Source of the DNA: Nemertoderma westbladi
Taxonomy: Eukaryota > Xenacoelomorpha > Nemertodermatida > Nemertodermatidae
NCBI GenBank assembly: GCA_032718475.1
Contig: JAUCBJ010003254.1
Coordinates: forward strand, 1-51,080
DNA: 51,080 bases
Direction of reading: 5' to 3'
The notes below the pieces were generated by a model. That model saw only the letters and a program-made list of their open reading frames with translations, searched no databases and was not told the origin of the DNA. Shown in pieces: positions 30,072 to 43,187 of this stretch. The number at the start of each line of letters is the position of its first letter. Position 1 is the stretch's first letter. Position numbers and translations under genes: made by a program.

Positions 30072-32490
30072 CAAGTTGGCGAGTTGGTCCGTTCAGGGTC
30101 TGGAGTCGGTGAGTCTGTTCCTTCGGTGTCTGGAGACGGTGAGTCGGTCGCTTCAGTGTCTGGAGTCGGTGAGTCAGTCCCTTCAGTGTCTGGAGCCGCT
30201 GACTCGGTCCCTTCAGTGTCTGGAGTCGTTGAGTCGGTCCCTTCAGTGTCTGGAGTCGGGGAGTCGGTTCCTTCAGTGACTGGAGTTGGTGACTCGGCTC
30301 CTCAAGTGTCTAGGGTCGGTGAGTCGGTCCCTTCAGTGTCTGGAGCCGCTGACTCGGTCCCTTCGTGTCTGGTGTCGTTGAGTCGGTCCCTTCAGTGTCT
30401 GTAGTCGGGGAGTCGGTTCCTTCAGTGCCTGGGGTTGGTGAGTCGGCTTCTTAAGTGTCTAGGGTTGGTGAGTCAGTCCCTTCAGTTTCTGGAGTCGGTG
30501 AGTCGGTCCCTTCCGTGTCTGGAGCCGTTGACTCGGTCCCTTCAGTGTCTGGAGTCGTTGAGTCGGTCCCTACAGTGTCTGGAGTCGGGGAGTCGGTTCC
30601 TTCAGTGACTGGGGTTGGTGAGTCGGCTCCTAAAGTGTGTGATGTTGGCGAGTCGGTCTGTTCAGGGTCTGGAGTCGGTGAGTTTGTTCCTTCGGTGTCT
30701 GGAGACGGTGAGTCGGTCCCTTCAATGTCTGGAGTCGGTGGGTCAGTACCTTCAGTGTCTGGAGCCGCTGACTCGGTCCCTTCAGTGTCTGGAGTCGTTG
30801 AGTCGGTCCCTTCAGTGTCTGGAGTCGGGGAGTCGGTTCCTTCAGTGACTGGGGTTGGTGAGTCGGCTCCTAAAGTGTCTGTTGTTGGCGATTCGGTCCG
30901 TTCAGGGTCTGGAGTCGGTGAGTTTGTTCCTTCGGTGTCTGGAGACGGTGAGTCGGTCCCTTCAGTGTCTGGAGTCGGTGGGTCAGTACCTTCAGTGTCT
31001 GGAGCCGCTGACTCGGTCCCTTCAGTGTCTGGAGTCGTTGAGTCGGTCCCTTCAGTGTCTGGAGCCGCTGACTCGGTCCCTTCGTGTCTGGAGTCGTTGA
31101 GTCGGTCCCTTCAGTGTCTGTAGTCGGGGAGTCGGTTCCTTCAGTGACTGGGGTTGGTGAGTCGGCTCCTTAAGTGTCTAGGGTTGGTGAGTCAGTCCCT
31201 TCAGTTTCTGGAGTCGGTGAGTGAGTCCCTTCCGTGTCTGGAGCCGCTGACTCGGTCCCTTCAGTGTCTGGAGTCGTTGAGTCGGTCCCTACAGTGTCAG
31301 GAGTCGGTTCCTTCAGTGACTGGGGTTGGTGAGTCGGCTCCTAAAGTGTCTGTTGTTGGCGAGTCGGTCCGTTCAGGGTCTGGAGTCGGTGAGTTTGTTC
31401 CTTCGGTGTCTGGAGACGGTGAGTCGGTCCCTTCAGTGTCTGGAGTCGGTGGGTCAGTACCTTCAGTGTCTGGAGCCGCTGACTCGGTCCCTTCAGTGTC
31501 TGGAGTCGTTGAGTCGGTCCCTTCAGTGTCTGGAGTCGGGGAGTCGGTTCCTTCAGTGACTGGGGTTGGTGAGTGGGCTCCTCAAGTGTCTGTGGTTGGC
31601 GAGTCGGTCCCTTCAGTGTCTGGAGTCGGGGAGTCGGTTCCTTCAGTGACTGGTGTTGGTGAGTTGGCTCCAAGTGTCTAGGGTCGGTGAGTCGGTCCCT
31701 TCAGTGTCTGGAGCCGATGACTCGGTCCCTTCAGTGTCTGGAGTCGTTGAGTCGGTCCCTTCAGTGTCTGGAGTCGGGGAGTCGGTTCCTTCAGTGACTG
31801 GGGTTGGTGAGTCGGCTCCTCAAGTGTCTGTGGTTGGCGAGTCGGTCCATTCAGGGTCTGGAATCGGTGAGACTGTTCCTTCGGTGTCTGGAGACGGTGA
31901 GTCGGTCCCATCAGTGTCTGGAGTCGGTGAGTCAGTACCTTCAGTGTCTGGAGCCGCTGACTCGGTCCCTTCAGTGTCTGGAGTCGATGAGTGGGTCCAT
32001 TCAGTGTCTGGAGTCGGGGAGTCGGTCCCTTCAGTGTCTGGAGTCGGTGAGTCAGTACCTTCAGTGTCTGGAGCCGCTGACTCAGTCCCTTCAGTGTCTG
32101 GAGTCGGTGAGTCGGTCCATTCAGTGTCTGGAGTCGGGGAGTCGGTTCCTTCAGTGACTGGAGTTGGTGAGTCGGCTCCTCAAGTGTCTAGGGTCGGTAA
32201 GTCGGTTCCTTCAGTGTCTGGAGCCGGTGACTCGGTCCCTTCAGTGTCTGGAGTCGGTCCCTTCAGTGTCTGGAGTCGGTGAGTCGGTTCCTTCAGTGGC
32301 TGGGGTTGGTGAGTCGGCTCCTCAAGTTTCTGGGGTTGGTGAGTCGGTCCCTTCAGTGTCTGGAGCCGGTGACTCGGTCCCTTCAGTGTCTGGAGCCGGT
32401 GACTCGATCCCTTCAGTGTCTGGAGTCGGTGAGTCGGTCCCTTCAATGTCTGAGTCGGTGAGTCGGTTCATTCGGTGCCTGATTTTAGGA
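30072..32490. repeat. 30-bp satellite, first array
   Basis: The 30-bp units contain GGAGTCGGTGAGTCGG and CCCTTCAGTGTCT. Variant units (gagccgctgact, gagtcgttgag, gacTgggGttggtgag, gttggcgagtcggtccGttcaGgg) recur in a fixed order every 240 bp (8 units). The period is a multiple of three, which opens frames coding 10-residue repeats such as SVPSVSGVGE. These are broken at CCTTAAGTG units and are not taken as genes. Confidence 0.95.
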
Positions 32491-33160
32491 TTAATCAAAT
32501 ATTGATAGAGATATGATTAGATTTCATTAAAATAAATATCTTAAATCTTTAAATGTAAAATAACAAACACCCACAATGTTTAGAAGCTTTTTTTGGCACT
32601 AAATAAGTACCCATTATACAGGTTGGGACCAAGAAAGTACCCTTTATACAGGACTAATAGTCCGTATAGTTAGACACTCATTGCTGAGTGTGATTGTACA
32701 AACTCAATGATGAGTTTATTGTACATTTTTATACTCCAAGGAGTTTTATCTGTAATATAGCTCTAAGTTATATAGGGTGTTATCCGATATATTTTTTATA
32801 ACAAAACATATAATTATTTAAAATTCATACTCTTATCATACCTTAAGCAATAAATGAATAAATAATTTATTTTTGTGTGTAGTTGTATGTGGGGCTGATC
32901 AAGTCAGTGTAAGTAACTGTATGTTATATGCAGTGTGTGTTTTATTCATTCTGCATTATATTCTCAGTATATGTTCTACTCTATAAGGAAACTAACTAAT
33001 TGTTGTACTATATTCAGTGTGCACTGAATAAATATGGCCTCCATCCGCCCCTATAGCCATACCAATCTCCACCTTTATTATAGTATGATATTCAGTGTGC
33101 ACTGAAAAAATATGGCCTCCATCCGCCCCTTTAGCCATACCAATCTCCACCTTTATTATT
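32491..33160. other. AT-rich unique island between 30-bp arrays, with an about 80 bp direct repeat
   Basis: No gene is visible. Two tandem copies of about 80 bp at roughly 33008-33086 and 33088-33166 each contain TTCAGTGTGCACTGAA and ATATGGCCTCCATCCGCCCC. The second copy runs straight into the satellite. Confidence 0.7.
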
Positions 33161-36100
33161 CAGTGTCTGGAGACGGTGACTCGGTCCCTTCAGTGTCTGG
33201 AGTCGGTGAGTCGGTCCCTTCAGTGTCTGGAGTCGGTTCCTTCAGTAGCTCGGGTTGGTGAGTCGGCTTCTCAAGTTTCTGGGGTTGGTGAGTCGGTCCC
33301 TTCAGTTTCTGGAGTCGGTGACTCAGTCCCTTCAGGGTCTGGAGCCGCTGACTCGGTCCCTTCAGTGTCTGGAGTCGTTGAGTCGGTCCCTTCAGTGTCT
33401 GGAGTCGGGGAGTCGGTTCCTTCAATGACTGGGGTTGGTGAGTCGGCTCCTCAAGTGTCTGTGGTTGGCGAGTCGGTCCGTTCAGGGTCTGGAGTCGGTG
33501 AGTCTGTTCCTTCGGTGTCTGGAGACGGTGAGTCGGTCCCTTCAGTGGCTGGAGTCGGTGAGTCAGTTCCTTCAGTGTCTGGAGCCGCTGACTCGGTCCC
33601 TTCAGTGTCTGGAGTCGTTGAGTCGGTCCCTTCAGTGTCTGGAGTCGGGGAGTCGGTTCCTTCAGTGACTGGGGTTGGTGAGTCGGCTCCTCAAGTGTCT
33701 GTGGTTGGCGAGTCGGTCCGTTCAGGGTCTGGAGTCGGTGAGTATGTTCCTTCGGTGTCTGGAGACGGTGAGTCGGTCGCTTCAGTGTCTGGAGTCGGTG
33801 AGTCAGTCCCTTCAGTGTCTGGTGCCGCTAACTCGGTCCCTTCAGTGTCTGGAGTCGGGGAGTCGGTCCCTTCAGTGTCTGGTGTCGGGGAGTCGGTTCC
33901 TTCAGTGACTGGTGTTGGTGAGTCGGCTCTTCAAGTGTCTAGGGTCGGTGAGTGGGTCCCTTCAGTGTCTGGAGCCGCTGACTCGGTCCCTTCAGTGTCT
34001 GGAGTCGTTGAGTCGGTCCCTTCAGTGTCTGGAGTCGGGGAGTCGGTTCCTTAAGTGACTGGGGTTGTTGAGTCGGTTCCTTAAGTGTCTAGGGTCGGTG
34101 AGTCGGTCCCTTCAGTGTCTGGAGCCGGTGACTCGGTCCCTTCAGTGTCTGGAGTCTGTGAGTCGGTCCCTTCAGTGTCTGGAGTCGGTTCCTTCAGTAG
34201 CTGGGGTTGGTGAGTCGGCTTCTCAAGTTTCTGGGGTTGGTGAGTCGGTCCCTTCAGTTTCTGGAATCGGTGAGTCAGTCCCTTCAGTGTTTGGAGTCGG
34301 GGAGTCGGTTCCTTCAGTGACTGGAGTTGGTGAGTCGGCTCCTCAAGTGTCTAGGGTCGGTGAGTCGGTCCCTTCAGTGTCTGGAGCCGCTGACTCGGTC
34401 CCTTCAGTGTCTGGAGTCGGTCCATTCAGTGTCTGGAGTCGGGGAGTCGGTCCCTTCAGTGTTTGGAGTCGGTGAGTCAGTACCTTCAGTGTCTGGAGCC
34501 GCTGACTCGGTCCCTTCAGTGTCTGGAATCGGTGAGTCGGTCCATTCAGTGTCTGGAGTCGGGGAGTCGGTTCCTTCAGTGACTGGAGTTGGTGAGTCGG
34601 CTCCTCAAGTGTCTAGGGTCGGTGAGTGGGTCCCTTCAGTGTCTGGAGCCGCAGACTCGGTCCCTTCAGTGTCTGGAGTCGTTGAGTCGGTCCCTTCAGT
34701 GTCTGGAGTCGGTTCCTTAAGTGACTGGGGTTGGTGAGTCGGCTCCTTAAGTGTCTAGGGTCGGTGAGTCGGTCCCTTTAGTGTCTGGAGCCGGTCACTC
34801 GGTCCCTTCAGTGTCTGGAGTCGGTGAGTCGGTCCCTTCAGTGTCTAGAGTCGGTTCCTTCAGTAGCTCGGGTTGGTGAGTCGGCTTCTCAAGTTTCTGG
34901 GGTTGGTGAGTCGGTCCCTTCAGTTTCTGGAGTCGTTGAGTCAGTTCCTTCAGTGTCTGGAGTCGGTTCCTTCAGTGACTGGAGTTGGTGAGTCGGCTCC
35001 TCAAGTGTCTAGGGTCGATGAGTCGGTCCCTTCAGTGTCTGGAGCCGCTGACTCGGTCCCTTCAGTGTCTGGAGTCGTTGAGTCGGTCCCTTCAGTGTCT
35101 GGAGTCGGGGAGCCGGTTCCTTCAGTGACTGGGGTTGGTGAGTCGTCTCCGTAAGTGTCTAGGGTCGGAGAGTCGGTCCCTTCAGTGTCTGGAGCCGGTG
35201 ACTCGGTCCCTTCAGTGTCTGGAGTCGGTGAATCGGTCCCTTCAGTGTCTGGAGTCGGTTAGTCGGTTCCTTCAGTAGCTGGGGTTGGTGAGTCGGCTTC
35301 TCAAGTTTCTGGGGTTGGAGAGTCGGTCCCTTCAGTGTCTGGAGCCGGTGACTCGGTCCCTTCAGTGTCTGGAGTCGGTGAGTCGGTCCCTTCAGTGTCT
35401 GGAGTCGGTGAGTCCGTTCCTTCAGTAGCTGGGGTTGGTGAGTCGGCTTCTCAAGTTTCTGGGGTTGGTGAGTCGGTCCCTTTAGTTTCTGGAGGCGGTT
35501 AGTCAGTCCCTTCATTGTCTGGAGCCGCTGACTCGGTCCCTTCAGTGTCTGGAGTCGTTGAGTCGGTCCTTTCAGTGTCTGGAGTCGGGGAGTCGGTTCC
35601 TTCAGTGACTGGGGTTGGTGAGTCGGCTCCTCAAGTGTCTGTGGTTGGCGAGTCGGTCCGTTCAGGGTCTGGAGTCGGTGAGTCTGTTCCTTCCGTGTCT
35701 GGAGACGGTGAGTCGGTCCCTTCAGTGTCTGGAGTCGGTGAGTCAGTACCTTCAGTGTCTGGAGCAGCTGACTCGGTCCCTTCAGTGTCTGGAGTCGGTG
35801 AGTCGGTCCATTCAGTGTCTGGAGTCGGGGAGTCGGTCCCTTCAGTGTCTGGAGTCGGTGAGTCAGTACCTTCAGTGTCTGGAGCCGCTGACTCGGTCCC
35901 TTCAGTGTCTGGAGTCGGTGAGTCGGTCCATTCAGTGTCTGGAGTCGGGGAGTCGGTTCCTTCAGTGACTGGAGTTGGTGAGTCGGCTCCTCAAGTGTCT
36001 AGGGTCGGTGAGTGGGTCCCTTCAGTGTCTGGAGCCGCAGTCTCGGTCCCTTCAGTGTCTGGAGTCGTTGAGTCGGTCCCTTCAGTGTCTGGAGTCGGGG

Positions 36101-39100
36101 AGACGGTTCCTTAAGTGACTGGGGTTGGTGAGTCGGCTCCTTAAGTGTCTAGGGTCGGTGAGTCGGTCCCTTTAGTGTCTGGAGCCGGTGACTCGGTCCC
36201 TTCAGTGTCTGGAGTCGGTGAGTCGGTCCCTTCAGTGTCTGGAGTCGGTTCCTTCAGTAGCTCGGGTTGGTGAGTCGGCTTCTCAAGTTTCTGGGGTTGG
36301 TGAGTCGGTCCCTTCAGTTTCTGGAGTCGGTGACTCAGTCCCTTCAGTGTCTGGAGCCGCTGACTCGGTCCCTTCAGTGTCTGGAGTCGTTGAGTCGGTC
36401 CCTTCAGTGTCTGGAGTCGGGGAGTCGGTTCCTTCAATGACTGGGGTTGGTGAGTCGGCTCCTCAAGTGTCTGTGGTTGGCGAGTTGGTCCGTTCAGGGT
36501 CTGGAGTCGGTGAGTCTGTTCCTTCGGTGTCTGGAGACGGTGAGTCGGTCCCTTCAGTGGCTGGAGTCGGTGAGTCAGTTCCTTCAGTGTCTGGAGCCGC
36601 TGACTCGGTCCCTTCAGTGTCTGGAGTCGTTGAGTCGGTCCCTTCAGTGTCTGGAGTCGGGGAGTCGGTTCCTTCAGTGACTGGGGTTGGTGAGTCGGCT
36701 CCTCAAGTGTCTGTGGTTGGCGAGTCGGTCCGTTCAGGGTCTGGAGTCGGTGAGTATGTTCCTTCGGTGTCTGGAGACGGTGAGTCGGTCGCTTCAGTGT
36801 CTGGAGTCGGTGAGTCAGTCCCTTCAGTGTCTGGAGCCGCTAACTCGGTCCCTTCAGTGTCTGGAGTCGGGGAGTCGGTCCCTTCAGTGTCTGGTGTCGG
36901 GGAGTCGGTTCCTTCAGTGACTGGAGTTGGTGAGTCGGCTCTTCAAGTGTCTAGGGTCGGTGAGTGGGTCCCTTCAGTGTCTGGAGCCGCTGACTCGGTC
37001 CCTTCAGTGTCTGGAGTCGTTGAGTCGGTCCCTTCAGTGTCTGGAGTCGGGGAGTCGGTTCCTTAAGTGACTGGGGTTGTTGAGTCGGTTCCTTAAGTGT
37101 CTAGGGTCGGTGAGTCGGTCCCTTCAGTGTCTGGAGCCGGTGACTCGGTCCCTTCAGTGTCTGGAGTCGGTGAGTCGGTCCCTTCAGTGTCTGGAGTCGG
37201 TTCCTTCAGTAGCTGGGGTGGGTGAGTCGGCTTCTCAAGTTTCTGGGGTTGGTGAGTCGGTCCCTTCAGTTTCTGGAATCGGTGAGTCAGTCCCTTCAGT
37301 GTCTGGAGTCGGGGAGTCGGTTCCTTCAGTGACTGGAGTTGGTGAGTCGGCTCCTCAAGTGTCTAGGGTCGGTGAGTCGGTCCCTTCAGTGTCTGGAGCC
37401 GCTGACTCGGTCCCTTCAGTGTCTGGAGTCGGTCCATTCAGTGTCTGGAGTCGGTCCCTTCAGTGTTTGGAGTCGGTGAGTCAGTACCTTCAGTGTCTGG
37501 AGCCGCTGACTCGGTCCCTTCAGTGTCTGGAGTCGGTGAGTCGGCTCCTCAAGTGTCTAGGGTCGGTGAGTGGGTCCCTTCAGTGTCTGGAGCCGCAGAC
37601 TCGGTCCCTTCAGTGTCTGGAGTCGTTGAGTCGGTCCCTTCAGTGTCTGGAGTCGGTTCCTTAAGTGACTGGGGTTGGTGAGTCGGCTCCTTAAGTGTCT
37701 AGGGTCGGTGAGTCGGTCCCTTTAGTGTCTGGAGCCGGTCACTCGGTCCCTTCAGTGTCTGGAGTCGGTGAGTCGGTCCCTTCAGTGTCTAGAGTCGGTT
37801 CCTTCAGTAGCTCGGGTTGGTGAGTCGGCTTCTCAAGTTTCTGGGGTTGGTGAGTCGGTCCCTTCAGTTTCTGGAGTCGGTGAGTCAGTTCCTTCAGTGT
37901 CTGGAGTCGGTTCCTTCAGTGACTGGAGTTGGTGAGTCGGCTCCTCAAGTGTCTAGGGTCGATGAGTCGGTCCCTTCAGTGTCTGGAGCCGCTGACTCGG
38001 TCCCTTCAGTGTCTGGAGTCGTTGAGTCGGTCCCTTCAGTGTCTGGAGTCGGGGAGCCGGTTCCTTCAGTGACTGGGGTTGGTGAGTCGTCTCCGTAAGT
38101 GTCTAGGGTCGGAGAGTCGGTCCCTTCAGTGTCTGGAGCCGGTGACTCGGTCCCTTCAGTGTCTGGAGTCGGTGAATCGGTCCCTTCAGTGTCTGGAGTC
38201 GGTTAGTCGGTTCCTTCAGTAGCTGGGGTTGGTGAGTCGGCTTCTCAAGTTTCTGGGGTTGGAGAGTCGGTCCCTTCAGTGTCTGGAGCCGGTGACTCGG
38301 TCCCTTCAGTGTCTGGAGTCGGTGAGTCGGTCCCTTCAGTGTCTGGAGTCGGTGAGTCCGTTCCTTCAGTAGCTGGGGTTGGTGAGTCGGCTTCTCAAGT
38401 TTCTGGGGTTGGTGAGTCGGTCCCTTTAGTTTCTGGAGGCGGTTAGTCAGTCCCTTCATTGTCTGGAGCCGCTGACTCGGTCCCTTCAGTGTCTGGAGTC
38501 GTTGAGTCGGTCCTTTCAGTGTCTGGAGTCGGGGAGTCGGTTCCTTCAGTGACTGGGGTTGGTGAGTCGGCTCCTCAAGTGTCTGTGGTTGGCGAGTCGG
38601 TCCGTTCAGGGTCTGGAGTCGGTGAGTCTGTTCCTTCCGTGTCTGGAGACGGTGAGTCGGTCCCTTCAGTGTCTGGAGTCGGTGAGTCAGTACCTTCAGT
38701 GTCTGGAGCAGCTGACTCGGTCCCTTCAGTGTCTGGAGTCGGTGAGTCGGTCCATTCAGTGTCTGGAGTCGGGGAGTCGGTCCCTTCAGTGTCTGGAGTC
38801 GGTGAGTCAGTACCTTCAGTGTCTGGAGCCGCTGACTCGGTCCCTTCAGTGTCTGGAGTCGGTGAGTCGGTCCATTCAGTGTCTGGAGTCGGGGAGTCGG
38901 TTCCTTCAGTGACTGGAGTTGGTGAGTCGGCTCCTCAAGTGTCTAGGGTCGGTGAGTGGGTCCCTTCAGTGTCTGGAGCCGCAGTCTCGGTCCCTTCAGT
39001 GTCTGGAGTCGTTGAGTCGGTCCCTTCAGTGTCTGGAGTCGGGGAGACGGTTCCTTAAGTGACTGGGGTTGGTGAGTCGGCTCCTTAAGTGTCTAGGGTC

Positions 39101-42100
39101 GGTGAGTCGGTCCCTTTAGTGTCTGGAGCCGGTGACTCGGTCCCTTCAGTGTCTGGAGTCGGTGAGTCGGTCCCTTCAGTGTCTGGAGTCGGTTCCTTCA
39201 GTAGCTCGGGTTGGTGAGTCGGCTTCTCAAGTTTCTGGGGTTGGTGAGTCGGTCCCTTCAGTTTCTGGAGTCGGTGACTCAGTCCCTTCAGTGTCTGGAG
39301 CCGCTGACTCGGTCCCTTCAGTGTCTGGAGTCGTTGAGTCGGTCCCTTCAGTGTCTGGAGTCGGGGAGTCGGTTCCTTCAATGACTGGGGTTGGTGAGTC
39401 GGCTCCTCAAGTGTCTGTGGTTGGCGAGTCGGTCCGTTCAGGGTCTGGAGTCGGTGAGTCTGTTCCTTCGGTGTCTGGAGACGGTGAGTCGGTCCCTTCA
39501 GTGGCTGGAGTCGGTGAGTCAGTTCCTTCAGTGTCTGGAGCCGCTGACTCGGTCCCTTCAGTGTCTGGAGTCGTTGAGTCGGTCCCTTCAGTGTCTGGAG
39601 TCGGGGAGTCGGTTCCTTCAGTGACTGGGGTTGGTGAGTCGGCTCCTCAAGTGTCTGTGGTTGGCGAGTCGGTCCGTTCAGGGTCTGGAGTCGGTGAGTA
39701 TGTTCCTTCGGTGTCTGGAGACGGTGAGTCGGTCGCTTCAGTGTCTGGAGTCGGTGAGTCAGTCCCTTCAGTGTCTGGAGCCGCTAACTCGGTCCCTTCA
39801 GTGTCTGGAGTCGGGGAGTCGGTCCCTTCAGTGTCTGGTGTCGGGGAGTCGGTTCCTTCAGTGACTGGAGTTGGTGAGTCGGCTCTTCAAGTGTCTAGGG
39901 TCGGTGAGTGGGTCCCTTCAGTGTCTGGAGCCGCTGACTCGGTCCCTTCAGTGTCTGGAGTCGTTGAGTCGGTCCCTTCAGTGTCTGGAGTCGGGGAGTC
40001 GGTTCCTTAAGTGACTGGGGTTGTTGAGTCGGTTCCTTAAGTGTCTAGGGTCGGTGAGTCGGTCCCTTCAGTGTCTGGAGCCGGTGACTCGGTCCCTTCA
40101 GTGTCTGGAGTCGGTGAGTCGGTCCCTTCAGTGTCTGGAGTCGGTTCCTTCAGTAGCTGGGGTGGGTGAGTCGGCTTCTCAAGTTTCTGGGGTTGGTGAG
40201 TCGGTCCCTTCAGTTTCTGGAATCGGTGAGTCAGTCCCTTCAGTGTCTGGAGTCGGGGAGTCGGTTCCTTCAGTGACTGGAGTTGGTGAGTCGGCTCCTC
40301 AAGTGTCTAGGGTCGGTGAGTCGGTCCCTTCAGTGTCTGGAGCCGCTGACTCGGTCCCTTCAGTGTCTGGAGTCGGTCCATTCAGTGTCTGGAGTCGGGG
40401 AGTCGGTCCCTTCAGTGTTTGGAGTCGGTGAGTCAGTACCTTCAGTGTCTGGAGCCGCTGACTCGGTCCCTTCAGTGTCTGGAGTCGGTGAGTCGGTCCA
40501 TTCAGTGTCTGGAGTCGGGGAGTTGGTTCCTTCAGTGACTGGAGTTGGTGAGTCGGCTCCTCAAGTGTCTGAAGTCGGTGAGTCAGTACCTTCAGTGTCT
40601 GGAGCAGCTGACTCGGTCCCTTCAGTGTCTGGAGTCGGTCCATTCAGTGTCTGGAGTCGGGGAGTCGGTCCCTTCAGTGTCTGGAGTCGGTGAGTCAGTA
40701 CCTTCAGTGTCTGGAGCCGCTGACTCGGTCCCTTCAGTGTCTGGAATCGGTGAGTCGGTCCATTCAGTGTCTGGAGTCGGGGAGTCGGTTCCTTCAGTGA
40801 CTGGAGTTGGTGAGTCGGCTCCTCAAGTGTCTAGGGTCGGTGAGTGGGTCCCTTCAGTGTCTGGAGCCGCAGACTCGGTCCCTTCAGTGTCTGGAGTCGT
40901 TGAGTCGGTCCCTTCAGTGTCTGGAGTCGGTTCCTTAAGTGACTGGGGTTGGTGAGTCGGCTCCTTAAGTGTCTAGGGTCGGTGAGTCGGTCCCTTTAGT
41001 GTCTGGAGCCGGTCACTCGGTCCCTTCAGTGTCTGGAGTCGGTGAGTCGGTCCCTTCAGTGTCTAGAGTCGGTTCCTTCAGTAGCTCGGGTTGGTGAGTC
41101 GGCTTCTCAAGTTTCTGGGGTTGGTGAGTCGGTCCCTTCAGTTTCTGGAGTCGGTGAGTCAGTTCCTTCAGTGTCTGGAGTCGGTTCCTTCAGTGACTGG
41201 AGTTGGTGAGTCGGCTCCTCAAGTGTCTAGGGTCGGTGAGTCGGTCCCTTCAGTGTCTGGAGCCGCTGACTCGGTCCCTTCAGTGTCTGGAGTCGTTGAG
41301 TCGGTCCCTTCAGTGTCTGGAGTCGGGGAGCCGGTTCCTTCAGTGACTGGGGTTGGTGAGTCGTCTCCGTAAGTGTCTAGGGTCGGAGAGTCGGTCCCTT
41401 CAGTGTCTGGAGCCGGTGACTCGGTCCCTTCAGTGTCTGGAGTCGGTGAATCGGTCCCTTCAGTGTCTGGAGTCGGTGAGTCGGTTCCTTCAGTAGCTGG
41501 GGTTGGTGAGTCGGCTTCTCAAGTTTCTGGGGTTGGAGAGTCGGTCCCTTCAGTGTCTGGAGCCGGTGACTCGGTCCCTTCAGTGTCTGGAGTCGGTGAG
41601 TCGGTCCCTTCAGTGTCTGGAGTCGGTGAGTCGGTTCCTTCAGTAGCTGGGGTTGGTGAGTCGGCTTCTCAAGTTTCTGGGGTTGGTGAGTCGGTCCCTT
41701 TAGTTTCTGGAGGCGGTTAGTCAGTCCCTTCATTGTCTGGAGCCGCTGACTCGGTCCCTTCAGTGTCTGGAGTCGTTGAGTCGGTCCTTTCAGTGTCTGG
41801 AGTCGGGGAGTCGGTTCCTTCAGTGACTGGGGTTGGTGAGTCGGCTCCTCAAGTGTCTGTGGTTGGCGAGTCGGTCCGTTCAGGGTCTGGAGTCGGTGAG
41901 TCTGTTCCTTCCGTGTCTGGAGACGGTGAGTCGGTCCCTTCAGTGTCTGGAGTCGGTGAGTCAGTACCTTCAGTGTCTGGAGCAGCTGACTCGGTCCCTT
42001 CAGTGTCTGGAGTCGGTGAGTCGGTCCATTCAGTGTCTGGAGTCGGGGAGTCGGTCCCTTCAGTGTCTGGAGTCGGTGAGTCAGTACCTTCAGTGTCTGG

Positions 42101-43187
42101 AGCCGCTGACTCGGTCCCTTCAGTGTCTGGAGTCGGTGAGTCGGTCCATTCAGTGTCTGGAGTCGGGGAGTCGGTTCCTTCAGTGACTGGAGTTGGTGAG
42201 TCGGCTCCTCAAGTGTCTAGGGTCGGTGAGTGGGTCCCTTCAGTGTCTGGAGCCGCAGTCTCGGTCCCTTCAGTGTCTGGAGTCGTTGAGTCGGTCCCTT
42301 CAGTGTCTGGAGTCGGGGAGTCGGTTCCTTAAGTGACTGGGGTTGGTGAGTCGGCTCCTTAAGTGTCTAGGGTCGGTGAGTCGGTCCCTTTAGTGTCTGG
42401 AGCCGGTGACTCGGTCCCTTCAGTGTCTGGAGTCGGTGAGTCGGTCCCTTCAGTGTCTGGAGTCGGTTCCTTCAGTAGCTCGGGTTGGTGAGTCGGCTTC
42501 TCAAGTTTCTGGGGTTGGTGAGTCGGTCCCTTCAGTTTCTGGAGTCGGTGACTCAGTCCCTTCAGTGTCTGGAGCCGCTGACTCGGTCCCTTCAGTGTCT
42601 GGAGTCGTTGAGTCGGTCCCTTCAGTGTCTGGAGTCGGGGAGTCGGTTCCTTCAATGACTGGGGTTGGTGAGTCGGCTCCTCAAGTGTCTGTGGTTGGCG
42701 AGTCGGTCCGTTCAGGGTCTGGAGTCGGTGAGTCTGTTCCTTCGGTGTCTGGAGACGGTGAGTCGGTCCCTTCAGTGGCTGGAGTCGGTGAGTCAGTTCC
42801 TTCAGTGTCTGGAGCCGCTGACTCGGTCCCTTCAGTGTCTGGAGTCGTTGAGTCGGTCCCTTCAGTGTCTGGAGTCGGGGAGTCGGTTCCTTCAGTGACT
42901 GGGGTTGGTGAGTCGGCTCCTCAAGTGTCTGTGGTTGGCGAGTCGGTCCGTTCAGGGTCTGGAGTCGGTGAGTATGTTCCTTCGGTGTCTGGAGACGGTG
43001 AGTCGGTCGCTTCAGTGTCTGGAGTCGGTGAGTCAGTCCTTCAGTGTCTGGAGCCGCTAACTCGGTCCCTTCAGTGTCTGGAGTCGGGGAGTCGGTCCCT
43101 TCAGTGTCTGGTGTCGGGGAGTCGGTTCCTTCAGTGACTGGAGTTGGTGAGTCGGCTCTTCAAGTGTCTAGGGTCGGTGAGTGGGTC
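33161..43187. repeat. 30-bp satellite, main array with about 3 kb higher-order repeat
   Basis: It has the same 30-bp family. The block order repeats at 33.18, 36.19, 39.13 and 42.41 kb (units of 3012, 2944 and 3274 bp, then a partial copy), with the 240-bp sub-period visible inside. The third copy is longer by 330 bp (11 units). Adjacent copies are nearly identical, indicating recent unequal exchange or amplification. Confidence 0.95.

Noticed and set aside
30084-43137. Many SVPSVSGVGE-type repeat ORFs in the 30-bp satellite, up to 319 codons
   Set aside because: They are broken by CCTTAAGTG units, open in several frames, often start at non-ATG codons, and follow the satellite's higher-order structure instead of protein constraint.
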